DNA of 64,000 bases. It comes from Acinetobacter portensis (GTDB lineage: Bacteria > Pseudomonadota > Gammaproteobacteria > Pseudomonadales > Moraxellaceae). The position numbers and the translations under genes are program-made. The stretch covers positions 1,736,001 through 1,800,000 of the forward strand of contig NZ_CP096120.1 of the NCBI RefSeq assembly GCF_023158935.1, written 5' to 3'. Shown here one piece after another: positions 49,632 to 59,805 of the stretch. The stretch's first letter is position 1, and each line of letters opens with the position of its first letter. A model generated the notes under the pieces. That model had not been told where the DNA came from and searched no databases. It saw only the letters and a program-made list of their open reading frames with translations.

Positions 49632-50774
49632 TTGAGCACCCCAGCAATTTTAGCCCTTGCCGACGGAACTATCTTTAAAGGTACTTCTATTGGCGCATCG
49701 GGTAGTACGACTGGTGAAGTCGTTTTTAACACTGCCATGACTGGCTATCAAGAAATTTTGACTGACCCAAGTTATGCACAACAACTTGTGACTTTAACTT
49801 ATCCGCATATTGGTAACACTGGTTGCAATGATGAAGATGCTGAGTCAGGTCGAATTCATAAAGTATGGGCTAACGGTTTAATTATTCGTGACCTTCCTTT
49901 ATTGCACAGTAACTTCCGAGCTACACAATCTTTAGGTGAATACTTAGAACAACATAATGTTGTAGCAATTGCAGATATCGACACCCGTAAACTTACACGT
50001 ATTTTACGTGATAAAGGCGCGCAGAATGGTTGCATCCTTGCTGGCGAAAATATCACGGCAGAAGAAGCTTTAGAAAAAGCTCGTGCATTTGGTGGTTTAA
50101 ACGGTTTAGATCTTGCAAAAGAGTGCTGTGATCCTGAAGGTTTCGAATGGACTGAAGGTTCTTGGACACTTGGTCAAGGTTTCTCTCAGCCTGAAGCTAA
50201 ATTCCATGTTGTTGCATACGATTACGGTGTCAAAACCAACATCTTACGTATGCTTGCAGACCGCGGTTGTAAATTGACTGTTGTTCCTGCACAAACTCCT
50301 GCTGCTGACGTGCTTGCACTGAATCCAGATGGCGTGTTCTTATCGAACGGTCCTGGCGATCCTGCTGCATGTGACTACGCAATTGAAGCTGTAAAAACAA
50401 TTGTTGAAGATGCTCGTAACGTACCAGTTTTTGGTATTTGCTTGGGTCATCAAATTCTAGCTTTAGCATCTGGTGCTAAAACTGTAAAAATGCCTCATGG
50501 TCATCATGGTGCAAACCATCCTGTACAGAACATTGAAACTGGCACAGTGATGATTACTTCGCAAAACCATGGCTTCGCAGTTGATTTCGATACATTACCT
50601 GCAAACTTGAAAGCTACGCACAAGTCTTTGTTCGATCAAACTCTTCAAGGGATTCATCGTACAGACAAACCTGCGTTCAGTTTCCAAGGTCACCCTGAAG
50701 CAAGCCCTGGTCCACATGACTGCGCACCATTGTTCGATCATTTCATCGAACTTATCGAAGCATCTAAGAAGTAA
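49632..50774 (+). CDS. carA: Carbamoyl-phosphate synthase small subunit
   Basis: Glutamine amidotransferase subunit feeding ammonia to CarB for pyrimidine and arginine synthesis. The N-terminal half is the CPSase small-chain domain ([20 protein letters not shown]); the C-terminal class I GATase has the nucleophile Cys in FGICLGHQ and the His/Glu pair in [14 protein letters not shown]. 380 residues, as usual. The start is a TTG at 49632 with AGGAG seven bases upstream. carB follows after 13 bp. Confidence 0.98.
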   Translation: MSTPAILALADGTIFKGTSIGASGSTTGEVVFNTAMTGYQEILTDPSYAQQLVTLTYPHIGNTGCNDEDAESGRIHKVWANGLIIRDLPLLHSNFRATQSLGEYLEQHNVVAIADIDTRKLTRILRDKGAQNGCILAGENITAEEALEKARAFGGLNGLDLAKECCDPEGFEWTEGSWTLGQGFSQPEAKFHVVAYDYGVKTNILRMLADRGCKLTVVPAQTPAADVLALNPDGVFLSNGPGDPAACDYAIEAVKTIVEDARNVPVFGICLGHQILALASGAKTVKMPHGHHGANHPVQNIETGTVMITSQNHGFAVDFDTLPANLKATHKSLFDQTLQGIHRTDKPAFSFQGHPEASPGPHDCAPLFDHFIELIEASKK

Positions 50775-50787
50775 TTAAGGAAGCATC

Positions 50788-53700
50788 ATGGCTAAACGTA
50801 CAGACATTAAAAGCATCTTAATTCTTGGTGCTGGTCCAATTGTTATTGGTCAAGCATGTGAGTTTGACTACTCAGGTGCACAAGCATGTAAAGCGCTTCG
50901 TGAAGAAGGTTACCGTGTAATTTTGGTAAACTCTAACCCTGCGACAATCATGACTGACCCGACAATGGCAGACGCAACTTACATCGAGCCAATCACTTGG
51001 CAGACTGTTGCAGCAATCATTGAAAAAGAGCGTCCAGATGCGGTTCTACCGACAATGGGTGGTCAAACAGCATTGAACTGTGCCCTTGCACTTGATGAGC
51101 ACGGCATTTTAGAAAAATACAATGTTGAATTGATTGGTGCTACGAAAGAAGCGATTGAAAAAGCTGAAGATCGTAAATTATTCGACCAAGCAATGCGTAA
51201 AATTGGTCTTGAATGTCCAAAAGCTGACATTGCAGAATCAATGGAAGAAGCTTTAGAAATTCAAGCACGCTTCGGCTTCCCTGTAATCATTCGTCCATCA
51301 TTCACGATGGGTGGTTCAGGTGGCGGTATCGCTTATAACAAAGAAGAATTCATTGAAATTTGTGAACGCGGTTTCGATCTTTCTCCAACTAAACAATTAT
51401 TGATTGATGAATCTTTAATTGGTTGGAAAGAGTACGAAATGGAAGTTGTTCGTGACAAAAACGACAACTGTATCATTGTATGTACAATTGAAAACTTCGA
51501 CCCAATGGGCGTGCACACGGGTGACTCAATCACTGTTGCGCCTGCTCAAACACTTACAGATAAAGAATTCCAATTACTACGTAATGCATCTTTAGCTGTA
51601 CTTCGTGAAATTGGTGTTGAAACTGGTGGTTCTAACGTTCAGTTCGGTATTTGCCCGAAAACTGGTCGTATGGTTGTTATTGAGATGAACCCTCGTGTAT
51701 CACGTTCATCTGCTTTAGCATCTAAAGCTACTGGCTTCCCTATTGCGAAAATTGCTGCGAAATTAGCTGTTGGTTACACGCTTGATGAATTGAAAAATGA
51801 CATCACTGGCGGTACAACTCCTGCTTCGTTCGAACCTGCAATTGACTACGTAGTAACGAAGATTCCTCGTTTCAACTTCGAGAAATTCCCACAAGCTGAC
51901 GCAACTTTAACAACACAGATGAAATCTGTGGGTGAAGTAATGGCAATTGGTCGTAACTTCCAAGAGTCTATGCAAAAAGCACTTCGTGGTCTTGAAGTGG
52001 GTGCTTGTGGCTTTGATGAAAAAATCGAAGTGGGCACTGAAGGCGCGAAAGAAAAAATTCTTCAAGAACTTAAAGTTCCAGGTCCTGAGCGTATTTGGTA
52101 CGTGGGTGATGCATTCCGTCACGGTTTCACACTAGACGAAGTATTTGCTGCAACAAACATCGACAAATGGTTCTTGATTCAAATTGAAGACATCATCAAA
52201 ACTGAAAATCAAATTAAGACTTTAGGTTTTGGCGATTTAAATGCAGACAATATCCGTTCGTTCAAACGCAAAGGTTTATCTGACCTTCGTATTGCGAACT
52301 TAATGGGTATTTCGCAAAAGCAATTCCGTAAACACCGTTGGAACTTGGGTGTAACTCCAGTTTACAAACGTGTTGATACATGTGCAGCTGAATTCGAATC
52401 TGATACAGCGTACATGTACTCTACTTACGATGATGAATGTGAAGCGAATCCGTCTAGCAAAGACAAAATCATGGTAATTGGCGGTGGTCCTAACCGTATT
52501 GGTCAAGGTATCGAATTCGATTACTGCTGTGTACACGCTGCCCTTGCAATGCGTGAAGATGGCTACGAAACAATTATGGTTAACTGTAACCCTGAAACTG
52601 TTTCTACAGACTACGACACATCAGATCGTTTGTACTTCGAACCAATTACGTTGGAAGATGTGCTTGAAATCGTACGTATTGAGAAGCCTAAAGGCATTAT
52701 CGTTCAGTACGGTGGTCAAACTCCTCTTAAATTGGCTCGTGCTTTAGAAGAAGCGGGTGCACCAATTATCGGTACATCACCTGACGCAATTGACCGTGCA
52801 GAAGACCGTGAACGTTTCCAACAAATGATTCAACGTCTACAACTTCGTCAACCAAACAACAGCATTGTAAAATCTGCTGAAGAAGGTATGGCTGAAGCAT
52901 CTAAAGTAGGCTACCCACTTGTTGTACGTCCATCTTACGTACTTGGTGGTCGCGCGATGGAAATCGTTTACAACGATGAAGAATTAAAACGCTACTTACG
53001 TGATGCTGTTCAAGCATCAAACGAAGCGCCTGTTCTTCTTGACCGTTTCTTAGATGACGCAATTGAAGTTGACGTAGACTGCGTATCTGACGGTAAAGAC
53101 GTTGTTATTGGCGGTATTATGCAGCACATCGAACAAGCAGGTATTCACTCTGGTGACTCTGCATGTTCAATTCCTCCTTACTCTTTATCTAAAGAAGTTC
53201 AGGATGAAATGCGTCGTCAAACTGTTGCTATGGCAAAAGAGCTTGGCGTAATTGGTTTAATGAACGTTCAGTTTGCAGTTAAAGGCGATGACGTTTATAT
53301 TCTTGAAGTGAACCCACGTGCATCTCGTACTGTTCCATTCGTATCGAAATGTATTGGCGAATCTTTAGCGAAAGTTGCTGCACGTTGTATGGCGGGTCAA
53401 TCTCTTGTGTCTCAAGGATTCACATCAGAGATTATTCCTGAACACTTCTCTGTAAAAGAAGCAGTGTTCCCATTCAACAAATTCCCTGGTGTTGACCCTA
53501 TTCTTGGGCCTGAAATGAAATCTACAGGCGAAGTAATGGGTGTTGGTAAATCTTTCGGCGAAGCATTCTATAAAGCTGTACTTGGTGCTAACGAACGTTT
53601 ACCAGGCTTACCAACTGAAGGCGAAGTGAAACATGCATTCATCTCTGTACGTGAATCTGATAAACCACGTGCTGTAGGTATTGCTAAACAACTTATCGCT

Positions 53701-54018
53701 TTAGGCTTCAAGATTCTTGCAACCGATGGTACATTTAAAGTAATCAGCGAAGCTGGTCTTGAGTGTGAACGCGTGAACAAGGTTACTGAAGGTCGTCCTA
53801 ACATTGTGGACCGTATTAAAAACGGCGAAATCCACCTTGTTATTAACACGACTGAAGGTAAAAAAGCGCAAGAAGATTCTTTCTCGATCCGTCGTTCAGC
53901 GCTTCAAGGTAAAGTGTATAACACAACTACTTTGAATGGTGCAGAAGCAGTATGCCAAGCTTTAGCAATCCAATTACCAATGGATGTTTACCGCTTGCAA
54001 GACCTTACTAAAGGTTAA
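50788..54018 (+). CDS. carB: Carbamoyl-phosphate synthase large subunit
   Basis: Makes carbamoyl phosphate from bicarbonate, ammonia and 2 ATP. The 1076-residue protein has the internal duplication expected: two ATP-grasp halves ([17 protein letters not shown] near residue 14 and [17 protein letters not shown] near 570), an oligomerisation region between, and a C-terminal MGS-like allosteric domain (about 940-1076). AAGGA lies just upstream of the ATG. Second gene of carAB. Confidence 0.98.
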   Translation: MAKRTDIKSILILGAGPIVIGQACEFDYSGAQACKALREEGYRVILVNSNPATIMTDPTMADATYIEPITWQTVAAIIEKERPDAVLPTMGGQTALNCALALDEHGILEKYNVELIGATKEAIEKAEDRKLFDQAMRKIGLECPKADIAESMEEALEIQARFGFPVIIRPSFTMGGSGGGIAYNKEEFIEICERGFDLSPTKQLLIDESLIGWKEYEMEVVRDKNDNCIIVCTIENFDPMGVHTGDSITVAPAQTLTDKEFQLLRNASLAVLREIGVETGGSNVQFGICPKTGRMVVIEMNPRVSRSSALASKATGFPIAKIAAKLAVGYTLDELKNDITGGTTPASFEPAIDYVVTKIPRFNFEKFPQADATLTTQMKSVGEVMAIGRNFQESMQKALRGLEVGACGFDEKIEVGTEGAKEKILQELKVPGPERIWYVGDAFRHGFTLDEVFAATNIDKWFLIQIEDIIKTENQIKTLGFGDLNADNIRSFKRKGLSDLRIANLMGISQKQFRKHRWNLGVTPVYKRVDTCAAEFESDTAYMYSTYDDECEANPSSKDKIMVIGGGPNRIGQGIEFDYCCVHAALAMREDGYETIMVNCNPETVSTDYDTSDRLYFEPITLEDVLEIVRIEKPKGIIVQYGGQTPLKLARALEEAGAPIIGTSPDAIDRAEDRERFQQMIQRLQLRQPNNSIVKSAEEGMAEASKVGYPLVVRPSYVLGGRAMEIVYNDEELKRYLRDAVQASNEAPVLLDRFLDDAIEVDVDCVSDGKDVVIGGIMQHIEQAGIHSGDSACSIPPYSLSKEVQDEMRRQTVAMAKELGVIGLMNVQFAVKGDDVYILEVNPRASRTVPFVSKCIGESLAKVAARCMAGQSLVSQGFTSEIIPEHFSVKEAVFPFNKFPGVDPILGPEMKSTGEVMGVGKSFGEAFYKAVLGANERLPGLPTEGEVKHAFISVRESDKPRAVGIAKQLIALGFKILATDGTFKVISEAGLECERVNKVTEGRPNIVDRIKNGEIHLVINTTEGKKAQEDSFSIRRSALQGKVYNTTTLNGAEAVCQALAIQLPMDVYRLQDLTKG

Positions 54019-54029
54019 TTAAGTTACCA

Positions 54030-54066
54030 AGAAGTCCCGCTACCTCTTGGTGGCGGGATTTTTTTC
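54030..54066 (+). terminator. carAB terminator
   Basis: TCCCGC and GCGGGA close a 12-nt loop, followed by TTTTTTT. An overlapping alternative stem (CCAAGA with TCTTGG) could compete. Confidence 0.9.
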
Positions 54067-54123
54067 ATTTGTAGATCAATGTTTTTATTGATCTAATTTT
54101 TCTTACGAACTTGAGGGACAACA

Positions 54124-54600
54124 ATGCAACGTTATCCTATGACTCCTGAAGGCAAAATTGCCCTAGAGAAAGAATTACAGCAACTTAAAAGTGTTGATCG
54201 TCCACGTATTATTGCAGCAATTGCTGAAGCACGTGAACATGGGGATTTAAAAGAAAATGCTGAATATCACGCTGCCCGTGAACAGCAAGGTTTCTGTGAA
54301 GGTCGTATTCAAGACATCGAAGGCAAATTAGGTGCAGCTCAAGAAATTGACGTAAAAACACTTGAGCAAAATGGCCGTGTTGTTTTTGGTGTGACTGTAA
54401 CTATTGAAAACTTAGATACTGAAGAGCAAAAAACTTACAAAATTGTAGGCGATGATGAAGCTGACTTCAAAATTAATAAGATTTCTGTGAACTCACCAAT
54501 TGCTCGTGGTCTTTTAGGTAAAAATGAAGGCGACGACGTAAAAATTGCAACTCCACAAGGTGAAGTTGAATACGAAATTGTAAAAGTTGAATATCTTTAA
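54124..54600 (+). CDS. greA: Transcript cleavage factor GreA
   Basis: Rescues backtracked RNA polymerase by stimulating transcript cleavage. The N-terminal coiled coil (about 1-75) has the acidic tip segment [20 protein letters not shown], and the C-terminal FKBP-like domain ends [11 protein letters not shown]. 158 residues, as in E. coli. GAGGG lies before the ATG. In Acinetobacter and pseudomonads greA commonly follows carAB; a terminator lies between them here. Confidence 0.98.
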   Translation: MQRYPMTPEGKIALEKELQQLKSVDRPRIIAAIAEAREHGDLKENAEYHAAREQQGFCEGRIQDIEGKLGAAQEIDVKTLEQNGRVVFGVTVTIENLDTEEQKTYKIVGDDEADFKINKISVNSPIARGLLGKNEGDDVKIATPQGEVEYEIVKVEYL

Positions 54601-54620
54601 TTTATAAAGCATTCATCTTA

Positions 54621-54647
54621 AAGCCCCTCTTTTGAGGGGTTTTTTAT
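54621..54647 (+). terminator. greA terminator
   Basis: AGCCCCTC-TTTT-GAGGGGTTTTTT. Confidence 0.93.
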
Positions 54648-54729
54648 TATTTTTTCTAGAAAGTTCACGGAAAAATCACAAGAAATGTATATGATTTAAG
54701 ACCTAATATTTCAAATTTTAAAATTAAAT

Positions 54730-56166
54730 ATGCAACTTATTTGGTTTAAACAAGATTTACGCATTCATGATCATGCTGCACTGTGGCAAGCGCATCAGGC
54801 AGGCTCATGTATTGCCCTTGTTGTTTTATCTCCAGAACAATGGAAACTGCATAACGATGCCGATATTAAAATTGATTTTTACCTTAGACAGTTACAACAA
54901 TTAAAAATTGCACTTCAGCAAAAAAATATTCCTCTTATTATTTTAACTATTCCATTATGGAAAGACATTCCAAATAAACTATTAAGCTTATGCCAACATC
55001 ATAATATTCAAGCTATTCATGCCAATATTGAGTTAGGTGTCAATGAACTTAAACGTGATGCTCAAATTCAAAATCTATTAGAAAAAAATAATATTCGTTT
55101 TGAGTTATATCATGACCGAACTATTTCCCCTGTTGGAAGCATTCGTAATAAAAGTGAATTGCCCTATCAAGTGTTTGGGGCATTTAAAAAGCAATGCTAC
55201 GAAAAACTCAGCATAAGTTTGCCACAGTGCTATCCCACTATTGAGGTTCAAAATGCAATTCCACAGCACAAAGACTTTGCAAAAGAAGTTCCAATATTTA
55301 GTGATATTTACCCAGATTCAGAAGAAAAAGTAATCAGCGAAAATACACAAAATCTTTGGCAAATTGGTGAGCATCATGCTTGGGAGCTTTTAGATGAGTT
55401 TATTGCAAACCAAGTTGAGCATTATCATACAGAACGAGATTTCCCGAATTTAAATAGCACAAGCAAACTTGCAGCTTATTTAAATATTGGCATTCTTTCT
55501 ATTCGCCAATGTTTACAAGCTTTGTTTCGCCACAGTCACGGCTATATGGAATTTGAAAACAATGGACAACAAATTTGGTTAGATGAATTACTTTGGCGTG
55601 AGTTTTATCAGCATATTTTATTCGACTACCCTCGCGTATCGAAAAACTTACCATTTAAATTAGACACTCAACGCATTGTATGGCGCAATGCTCCTGAAGA
55701 TTTACACGCTTGGCAACAGGGTCAAACAGGCATTCCAATTGTAGATGCAGGCATGCGACAACTGCTTGCCACAGGTTGGATGCATAATCGTGTTCGTATG
55801 ATTTGCGCGATGTTTTTAAGTAAAAATTTACTTATAGATTGGCGCTTAGGCGAGGCGTGGTTTATGCAGCATTTAATTGATGGTGATTTGGCTGCCAATA
55901 ATGGTGGATGGCAGTGGTGTGCATCTACAGGAACAGATGCTGCACCGTATTTCCGTATTTTCAACCCTGTAAGTCAGTCGCAAAAGTTTGACGAAAATGG
56001 AGATTATATTCGTTTATGGATACCTGAAATTTCACATTTAGATGCGAAACAAATTCATGAACCTTATGCGAAAAATCCACAACTAAAATTGGATTATCCA
56101 AAGCCGATTGTAGATTTAAAAAGCAGTCGTATGCGTGCAATTGAAGCCTTTAAGCATTTGAGTTAA
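54730..56166 (+). CDS. phrB: Deoxyribodipyrimidine photolyase
   Basis: Blue-light enzyme that splits cyclobutane pyrimidine dimers. The N-terminal antenna-binding domain (about 1-130) and the FAD domain (about 200-470) are present. The latter has the family's conserved phrases WLDELLWREFYQHIL, GIPIVDAGMRQLLATGWMHNRVRM and GDLAANNGGWQWCASTGTDAAPYFRIFNP. The ALAANNGGWQW-type ending is that of class I CPD photolyase. 478 residues (E. coli 472). Single gene. Confidence 0.95.
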   Translation: MQLIWFKQDLRIHDHAALWQAHQAGSCIALVVLSPEQWKLHNDADIKIDFYLRQLQQLKIALQQKNIPLIILTIPLWKDIPNKLLSLCQHHNIQAIHANIELGVNELKRDAQIQNLLEKNNIRFELYHDRTISPVGSIRNKSELPYQVFGAFKKQCYEKLSISLPQCYPTIEVQNAIPQHKDFAKEVPIFSDIYPDSEEKVISENTQNLWQIGEHHAWELLDEFIANQVEHYHTERDFPNLNSTSKLAAYLNIGILSIRQCLQALFRHSHGYMEFENNGQQIWLDELLWREFYQHILFDYPRVSKNLPFKLDTQRIVWRNAPEDLHAWQQGQTGIPIVDAGMRQLLATGWMHNRVRMICAMFLSKNLLIDWRLGEAWFMQHLIDGDLAANNGGWQWCASTGTDAAPYFRIFNPVSQSQKFDENGDYIRLWIPEISHLDAKQIHEPYAKNPQLKLDYPKPIVDLKSSRMRAIEAFKHLS

Positions 56167-56208
56167 CTTCGGCTATAATGGCGTTACGCTTGTTCTTTGA
56201 TTGCTCTT

Positions 56209-56832
56209 ATGGCTGAATCTTTAATTAATTCCCCTGTTAAGCATTGGTGTGAATTCGAATTTATTTCTAAAACTGTGAAAAACCCGAATATTCACATTAA
56301 GGGAAACTATTCTTATTATTCTGCTTATTGGGATCGGGGTTTTGAGCGTTGTGTTGTGCGTTATTTGCATGACAAGCCTTCTACGCCTGAGAAGCCAATT
56401 GATCAGCTTTATATTGGCAATTTCGTGTGTTTTGGGGCGGAATGCGTGATTATGATGGGCGGTAATCAGTTACACCGTACAGATTGGATTTCGGCTTTTC
56501 CCTTTGATACGCGTAGTTTTGTACCTGCGGGTGACACTGTTATTGGCGATGGTTGTTGGATTGGTTCTCGTGCCATGATTATGCAAGGTGTGAAACTTGG
56601 TGAAGGTGCTGTAGTTGCGACTGGTGCTGTAGTCACGAAGGATGTGCCTCCTTATGCCGTTGTAGGTGGCGTACCTGCGAAAGTTATTAAGTACCGTTTT
56701 CCTGAGGAAGATATAGAAAAACTGCTTTCTCTAAAGTTGTATGATTTAGATGAAAAGCAGTTTTTAAAGATACGTGAGCAATTGCAAACGGATGATGTAT
56801 CGGCTCTAATTCAATATATTGAGAAGTTATGA
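56209..56832 (+). CDS. CatB/Vat-like hexapeptide O-acetyltransferase
   Basis: A left-handed beta-helix acetyltransferase of 207 residues, in the xenobiotic group that includes CatB (chloramphenicol) and Vat (streptogramin) enzymes. [32 protein letters not shown] carries the catalytic His (His89); later hexapeptide turns include [54 protein letters not shown]. Homology to this family does not prove resistance; many chromosomal members have other acceptors. I use the ATG at 56209 because it gives the normal N-terminus, though no ribosome binding site is seen. Its 3' end overlaps the next gene by 6 bp, tail to tail. Confidence 0.85.
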   Translation: MAESLINSPVKHWCEFEFISKTVKNPNIHIKGNYSYYSAYWDRGFERCVVRYLHDKPSTPEKPIDQLYIGNFVCFGAECVIMMGGNQLHRTDWISAFPFDTRSFVPAGDTVIGDGCWIGSRAMIMQGVKLGEGAVVATGAVVTKDVPPYAVVGGVPAKVIKYRFPEEDIEKLLSLKLYDLDEKQFLKIREQLQTDDVSALIQYIEKL

Positions 56833-57717
56833 TCTACTCAAGATATATTGTTCATATCCATTTAAAAAAGCTTGTCTTTGTGGACAATCACTCAGCATTG
56901 CTAATTGTATTGCCATATATAATGACCAATTAATTTCCTCTACCTTAGCTTCTTCAAACTTAGCTTCTTTGAAAACAATATGTCTAAAGTCACGTAACCT
57001 TATAATTTCTTTGTTCACAATTTCTGAAGCCAACTCTTCTTGAAAATACTTTTGACGTTTATTACCATTCATTTTCAAATTAGGCAGAGAATTAATAATT
57101 GCTTCAAAAGCAACCCACATTAAAATAAAACGTTCATCTGGAAATCTTTGTTGAAAAGCTTTATCTAATAAAATTAAAGCATCAACTGGTAATTCACGTA
57201 ATTGACAATATTCTATACTCTCATACAAATTTAAATCTTGAATATCAAATTTAGAAGCATAACCTAGCTCCGAATGATGACCCGCTACATCATAATTTTT
57301 TGAATCAAAATTACTTACTTGCATCAATTCACGAGCTATAGGGATTCCAAATATAATTCTTAAGCTATTAATTATATAAAGTGTCTTATCCTGACATTCT
57401 TGATTTTTTACTTCACCTTCTAACCCAATAGTTAGTTTTAAATTATTACTATTCTTTGGAACGGTGATTCCATAATTAGTACTAAAGCATTGACCATCTT
57501 CACTATAATGAGTTCTAAATTTCATCCTCTCTATTGAATCATCTTGTGGTCTAACAATACTAATATCAAAATACTTAAAATTATTAACTTTTAAAAAGTC
57601 TCGAACTCTAGGTAAATCAGAATGCATAATTGAAGAACTCCATATAGATTCTTCAAAATACGTAATTCCCTCAGCTCCCCACTCACTTATTAACTTCTTT
57701 CGAGTATCAACTATCAT
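56827..57717 (-). CDS. HEPN-like protein of unknown function
   Basis: A 296-residue protein I do not recognise by name. The N-terminal 160 residues are mixed alpha/beta and may form a sensor-like domain. The C-terminal part is helical: [16 protein letters not shown] (about 196-211), then [16 protein letters not shown] (about 236-251), containing Arg240-x5-His246. This helix pair with an Rx4-6H motif is the pattern of HEPN domains, seen in RNases of toxin-antitoxin and anti-phage systems (ApeA-like). This assignment is by eye. It is AT-rich, alone, and overlaps the acetyltransferase 3' end by 6 bp. Confidence 0.62.
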   Translation of the reverse strand: MIVDTRKKLISEWGAEGITYFEESIWSSSIMHSDLPRVRDFLKVNNFKYFDISIVRPQDDSIERMKFRTHYSEDGQCFSTNYGITVPKNSNNLKLTIGLEGEVKNQECQDKTLYIINSLRIIFGIPIARELMQVSNFDSKNYDVAGHHSELGYASKFDIQDLNLYESIEYCQLRELPVDALILLDKAFQQRFPDERFILMWVAFEAIINSLPNLKMNGNKRQKYFQEELASEIVNKEIIRLRDFRHIVFKEAKFEEAKVEEINWSLYMAIQLAMLSDCPQRQAFLNGYEQYILSRS

Positions 57718-57896
57718 CTTTTTTATTCACTCATATAAAAACTTTAAGACCAATATACTTAAAAATTTCAAAGTAATAGGGACTTTTATCTAACAATATT
57801 AAAGAAAATCCACATCTATCAAGTTGAGTTTTTAGTTCCCTATTACCACAAGCAATTTCATATAATAAGCCATCATATTTTTAAAAGACTATGTTC

Positions 57897-58316
57897 ATGC
57901 ATGAATATATCATTTCATTTTTAGGTGGAACACTACTAGGCATATCTGCCGTGGGCTACTTATACGTGCATGGACGCATAGCAGGCATTAGCGGTTTACT
58001 CGCACAATCACTCAACATCAAAAACTTTATAAACTCCCCTGCATTTTGGTTCTTAACAGGCTTAATTGTTGTTCCATTTATCTATGCACTTTTCACACAA
58101 CCTGAAATCAATATACAAGCATCACCATTCAGCATGATTATTGCAGGCTTACTTGTAGGCTTTGGCACACGTTTAGGCTCAGGCTGTACAAGCGGACATG
58201 GCATTTGCGGTATAAGTCGATTATCTCCACGCTCATTAATTGCGACTGTTAGCTTTATGCTTGCAGGCTTTGTAACCGTATATATAGCGCGCCATTTATT
58301 AGGAGCGAATGCATGA
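57897..58316 (+). CDS. YeeE/YedE family protein, first of pair
   Basis: A 139-residue membrane protein with four hydrophobic segments. [12 protein letters not shown] and [25 protein letters not shown] carry the conserved cysteines of the YeeE/YedE (sulfur transport) fold. This is the N-terminal half of a two-gene transporter related to PmpA/PmpB and, as a single chain, to TsuA, which takes up thiosulfate. Start chosen at 57897 (AAAAGA eight bases upstream); an ATG at 57891 is in frame. Overlaps the second gene by 4 bp. Confidence 0.85.
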   Translation: MHEYIISFLGGTLLGISAVGYLYVHGRIAGISGLLAQSLNIKNFINSPAFWFLTGLIVVPFIYALFTQPEINIQASPFSMIIAGLLVGFGTRLGSGCTSGHGICGISRLSPRSLIATVSFMLAGFVTVYIARHLLGANA

Positions 58317-58735
58317 AAAACCTTCTCGCTTTTATATTTGGTGGCATTTTTTCGCTTGGTTTAATGATTTCAGGCATGGCAAATCCACAAAAGGTTTTAG
58401 ACTTTTTAGATTTATTTGGACAGTGGGATGCAAGCCTTGCCTTTGTGATGATGGGCGCAATATACGTTGCGTTTATTCCATTTCAAAAAGCAATAAAACA
58501 AAACTCACCCAAAACAGTATTTAAAGAAGCTATTCAACTTCCACAAAATACACAAATAGATCGCTCACTTATTTTAGGTAGCATAATTTTTGGTATTGGT
58601 TGGGGAGTTGCAGGAATATGCCCTGCACCAAGCTTAACTTTAATTGGTTTAGGTCATTATGAAGGGCTGTATTTTATTATTTCCATGATTTTAGGCTTTT
58701 ATATACATAAACTCATTTTTCAAAAGAATAGCTAA
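58313..58735 (+). CDS. YeeE/YedE family protein, second of pair
   Basis: A 140-residue membrane protein (DUF6691-like) that completes the YeeE/YedE pair. [31 protein letters not shown] and [22 protein letters not shown] hold the conserved residues, including the Cys in GICPAP. Its start overlaps the first gene's stop (ATGA), so translation is probably coupled. In many proteobacteria such pairs sit beside ArsR-type sulfide regulators or persulfide dioxygenases; none is seen here. Confidence 0.86.
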   Translation: MKNLLAFIFGGIFSLGLMISGMANPQKVLDFLDLFGQWDASLAFVMMGAIYVAFIPFQKAIKQNSPKTVFKEAIQLPQNTQIDRSLILGSIIFGIGWGVAGICPAPSLTLIGLGHYEGLYFIISMILGFYIHKLIFQKNS

Positions 58736-58751
58736 AACAAATTTTACATGG

Positions 58752-58785
58752 ATGAAAATGCCAATTCATACATTGGCATTTTCAT
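58752..58785. terminator. Perfect 14-bp hairpin after the YeeE/YedE pair
   Basis: ATGAAAATGCCAAT and ATTGGCATTTTCAT around a 6-nt loop. T-richness lies mostly within the stem, so termination is likely but not certain. Confidence 0.75.
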
Positions 58786-59004
58786 TAATCTAAGACTAAA
58801 GAATATATAGATGTTTACATTTTAATCTTTTTTGCCATTGTTCAATTCCTATAAATATTCATTAATAAATACATAAAGTTAGCTTTATATTCCAAGTGTT
58901 TTGGTGGGTTTTATTCTTTTATAAATCAATATATTATGAAGTTATAAAGAAGTATTCTTAACGTTTTAAGTAATTCAATTGTTTTAAAAATAAGGAGTAA
59001 TAAA

Positions 59005-59445
59005 ATGTCATTTAATAATATTTTAGTCCCTGTAGATGGTTCAGAAACATCTTATGCTGCAATTGAAAAAGCGGCAGATTTAGCAAAAGCATTTAATAGT
59101 AAAGTAACTGTTGTGCAAGTACTTACTTTAGACCCTTATATTGCTGCTGAATACATTACTGCATCTCATACAAACGAACTTATTGAGCGTGCGCGCACAT
59201 CTTTACTTAAAACTTTAGATGAAGCGAAAGCTAAATTCGCTGAATACGGCGTAACCGTTGAAACTCAACTGTTAGAAGGTCAAGTCATTCAACGTGAAAT
59301 CGTAAAAGCAGCTGAAGCAGCTAAAGCAGACATCATTGTGATTGGTTCGCATGGTCGTACAGGTTTCAAAAAATTAGTACTTGGTAGCGTTGCACAAAGC
59401 ATTCTTGCTGAAGGCGAAGTTCCTGTACTTATTGTTCGTAAATAA
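59005..59445 (+). CDS. Universal stress protein (UspA family)
   Basis: A 146-residue single-domain Usp. The start MSFNNILVPVDGSETS and the ATP-binding loop VIGSHGRTGFKKLVLGSVAQSI (Gx2Gx9GS/T pattern) mark the ATP-binding class. GGAG is well placed upstream. Neighbours do not reveal a specific role; Usp proteins usually respond to stasis or oxidative stress. Confidence 0.93.
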   Translation: MSFNNILVPVDGSETSYAAIEKAADLAKAFNSKVTVVQVLTLDPYIAAEYITASHTNELIERARTSLLKTLDEAKAKFAEYGVTVETQLLEGQVIQREIVKAAEAAKADIIVIGSHGRTGFKKLVLGSVAQSILAEGEVPVLIVRK

Positions 59446-59459
59446 GTCACTTCCCAATA

Positions 59460-59488
59460 AAAAAAGCTTCTTTTAAGAAGCTTTTTTT
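59460..59488. terminator. Bidirectional terminator
   Basis: AAAAAAGCTTC-TTTTA-GAAGCTTTTTT, between convergent usp and the alkyltransferase-like gene. Confidence 0.93.
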
Positions 59489-59490
59489 AT

Positions 59491-59799
59491 TTATAGAATC
59501 CATTGAAATAGCTTCAAATTCACCTTGCCATTAAGCACCACAACCCCTTCTGATTGTAGTTTTAAAATTTGAATATTTTCACCAAGACCATCTTCTTTGC
59601 TTAGGCTAATTTTCCCTTGAGAATTAATCACTCTATGCCAGGGTACAGCTGTATCATCCGCCATATTTTTTAAAGCAAAACCCACGTGTCGTGCATGTTT
59701 AGGCAAACCTGCAAGCTTTGCAATTTGCCCATAGGTTGCGACTTTTCCTTTTGGAATTAACTGAATAATTCCATAAAATTCACGTATATAATCTTGCAT
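59491..59799 (-). CDS. Alkyltransferase-like protein (ATL/MGMT family, no active Cys)
   Basis: A 102-residue DNA-binding domain of the O6-alkylguanine transferase family. The active-site motif PCHRV is replaced by PWHRV, the mark of alkyltransferase-like proteins, which bind bulky O6-alkylguanine and pass it to nucleotide excision repair rather than remove the alkyl group. It starts 6 bp after the antiporter gene, so both should share a transcript. Confidence 0.92.
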   Translation of the reverse strand: MQDYIREFYGIIQLIPKGKVATYGQIAKLAGLPKHARHVGFALKNMADDTAVPWHRVINSQGKISLSKEDGLGENIQILKLQSEGVVVLNGKVNLKLFQWIL

Positions 59800-59805
59800 T
59801 ATAGT

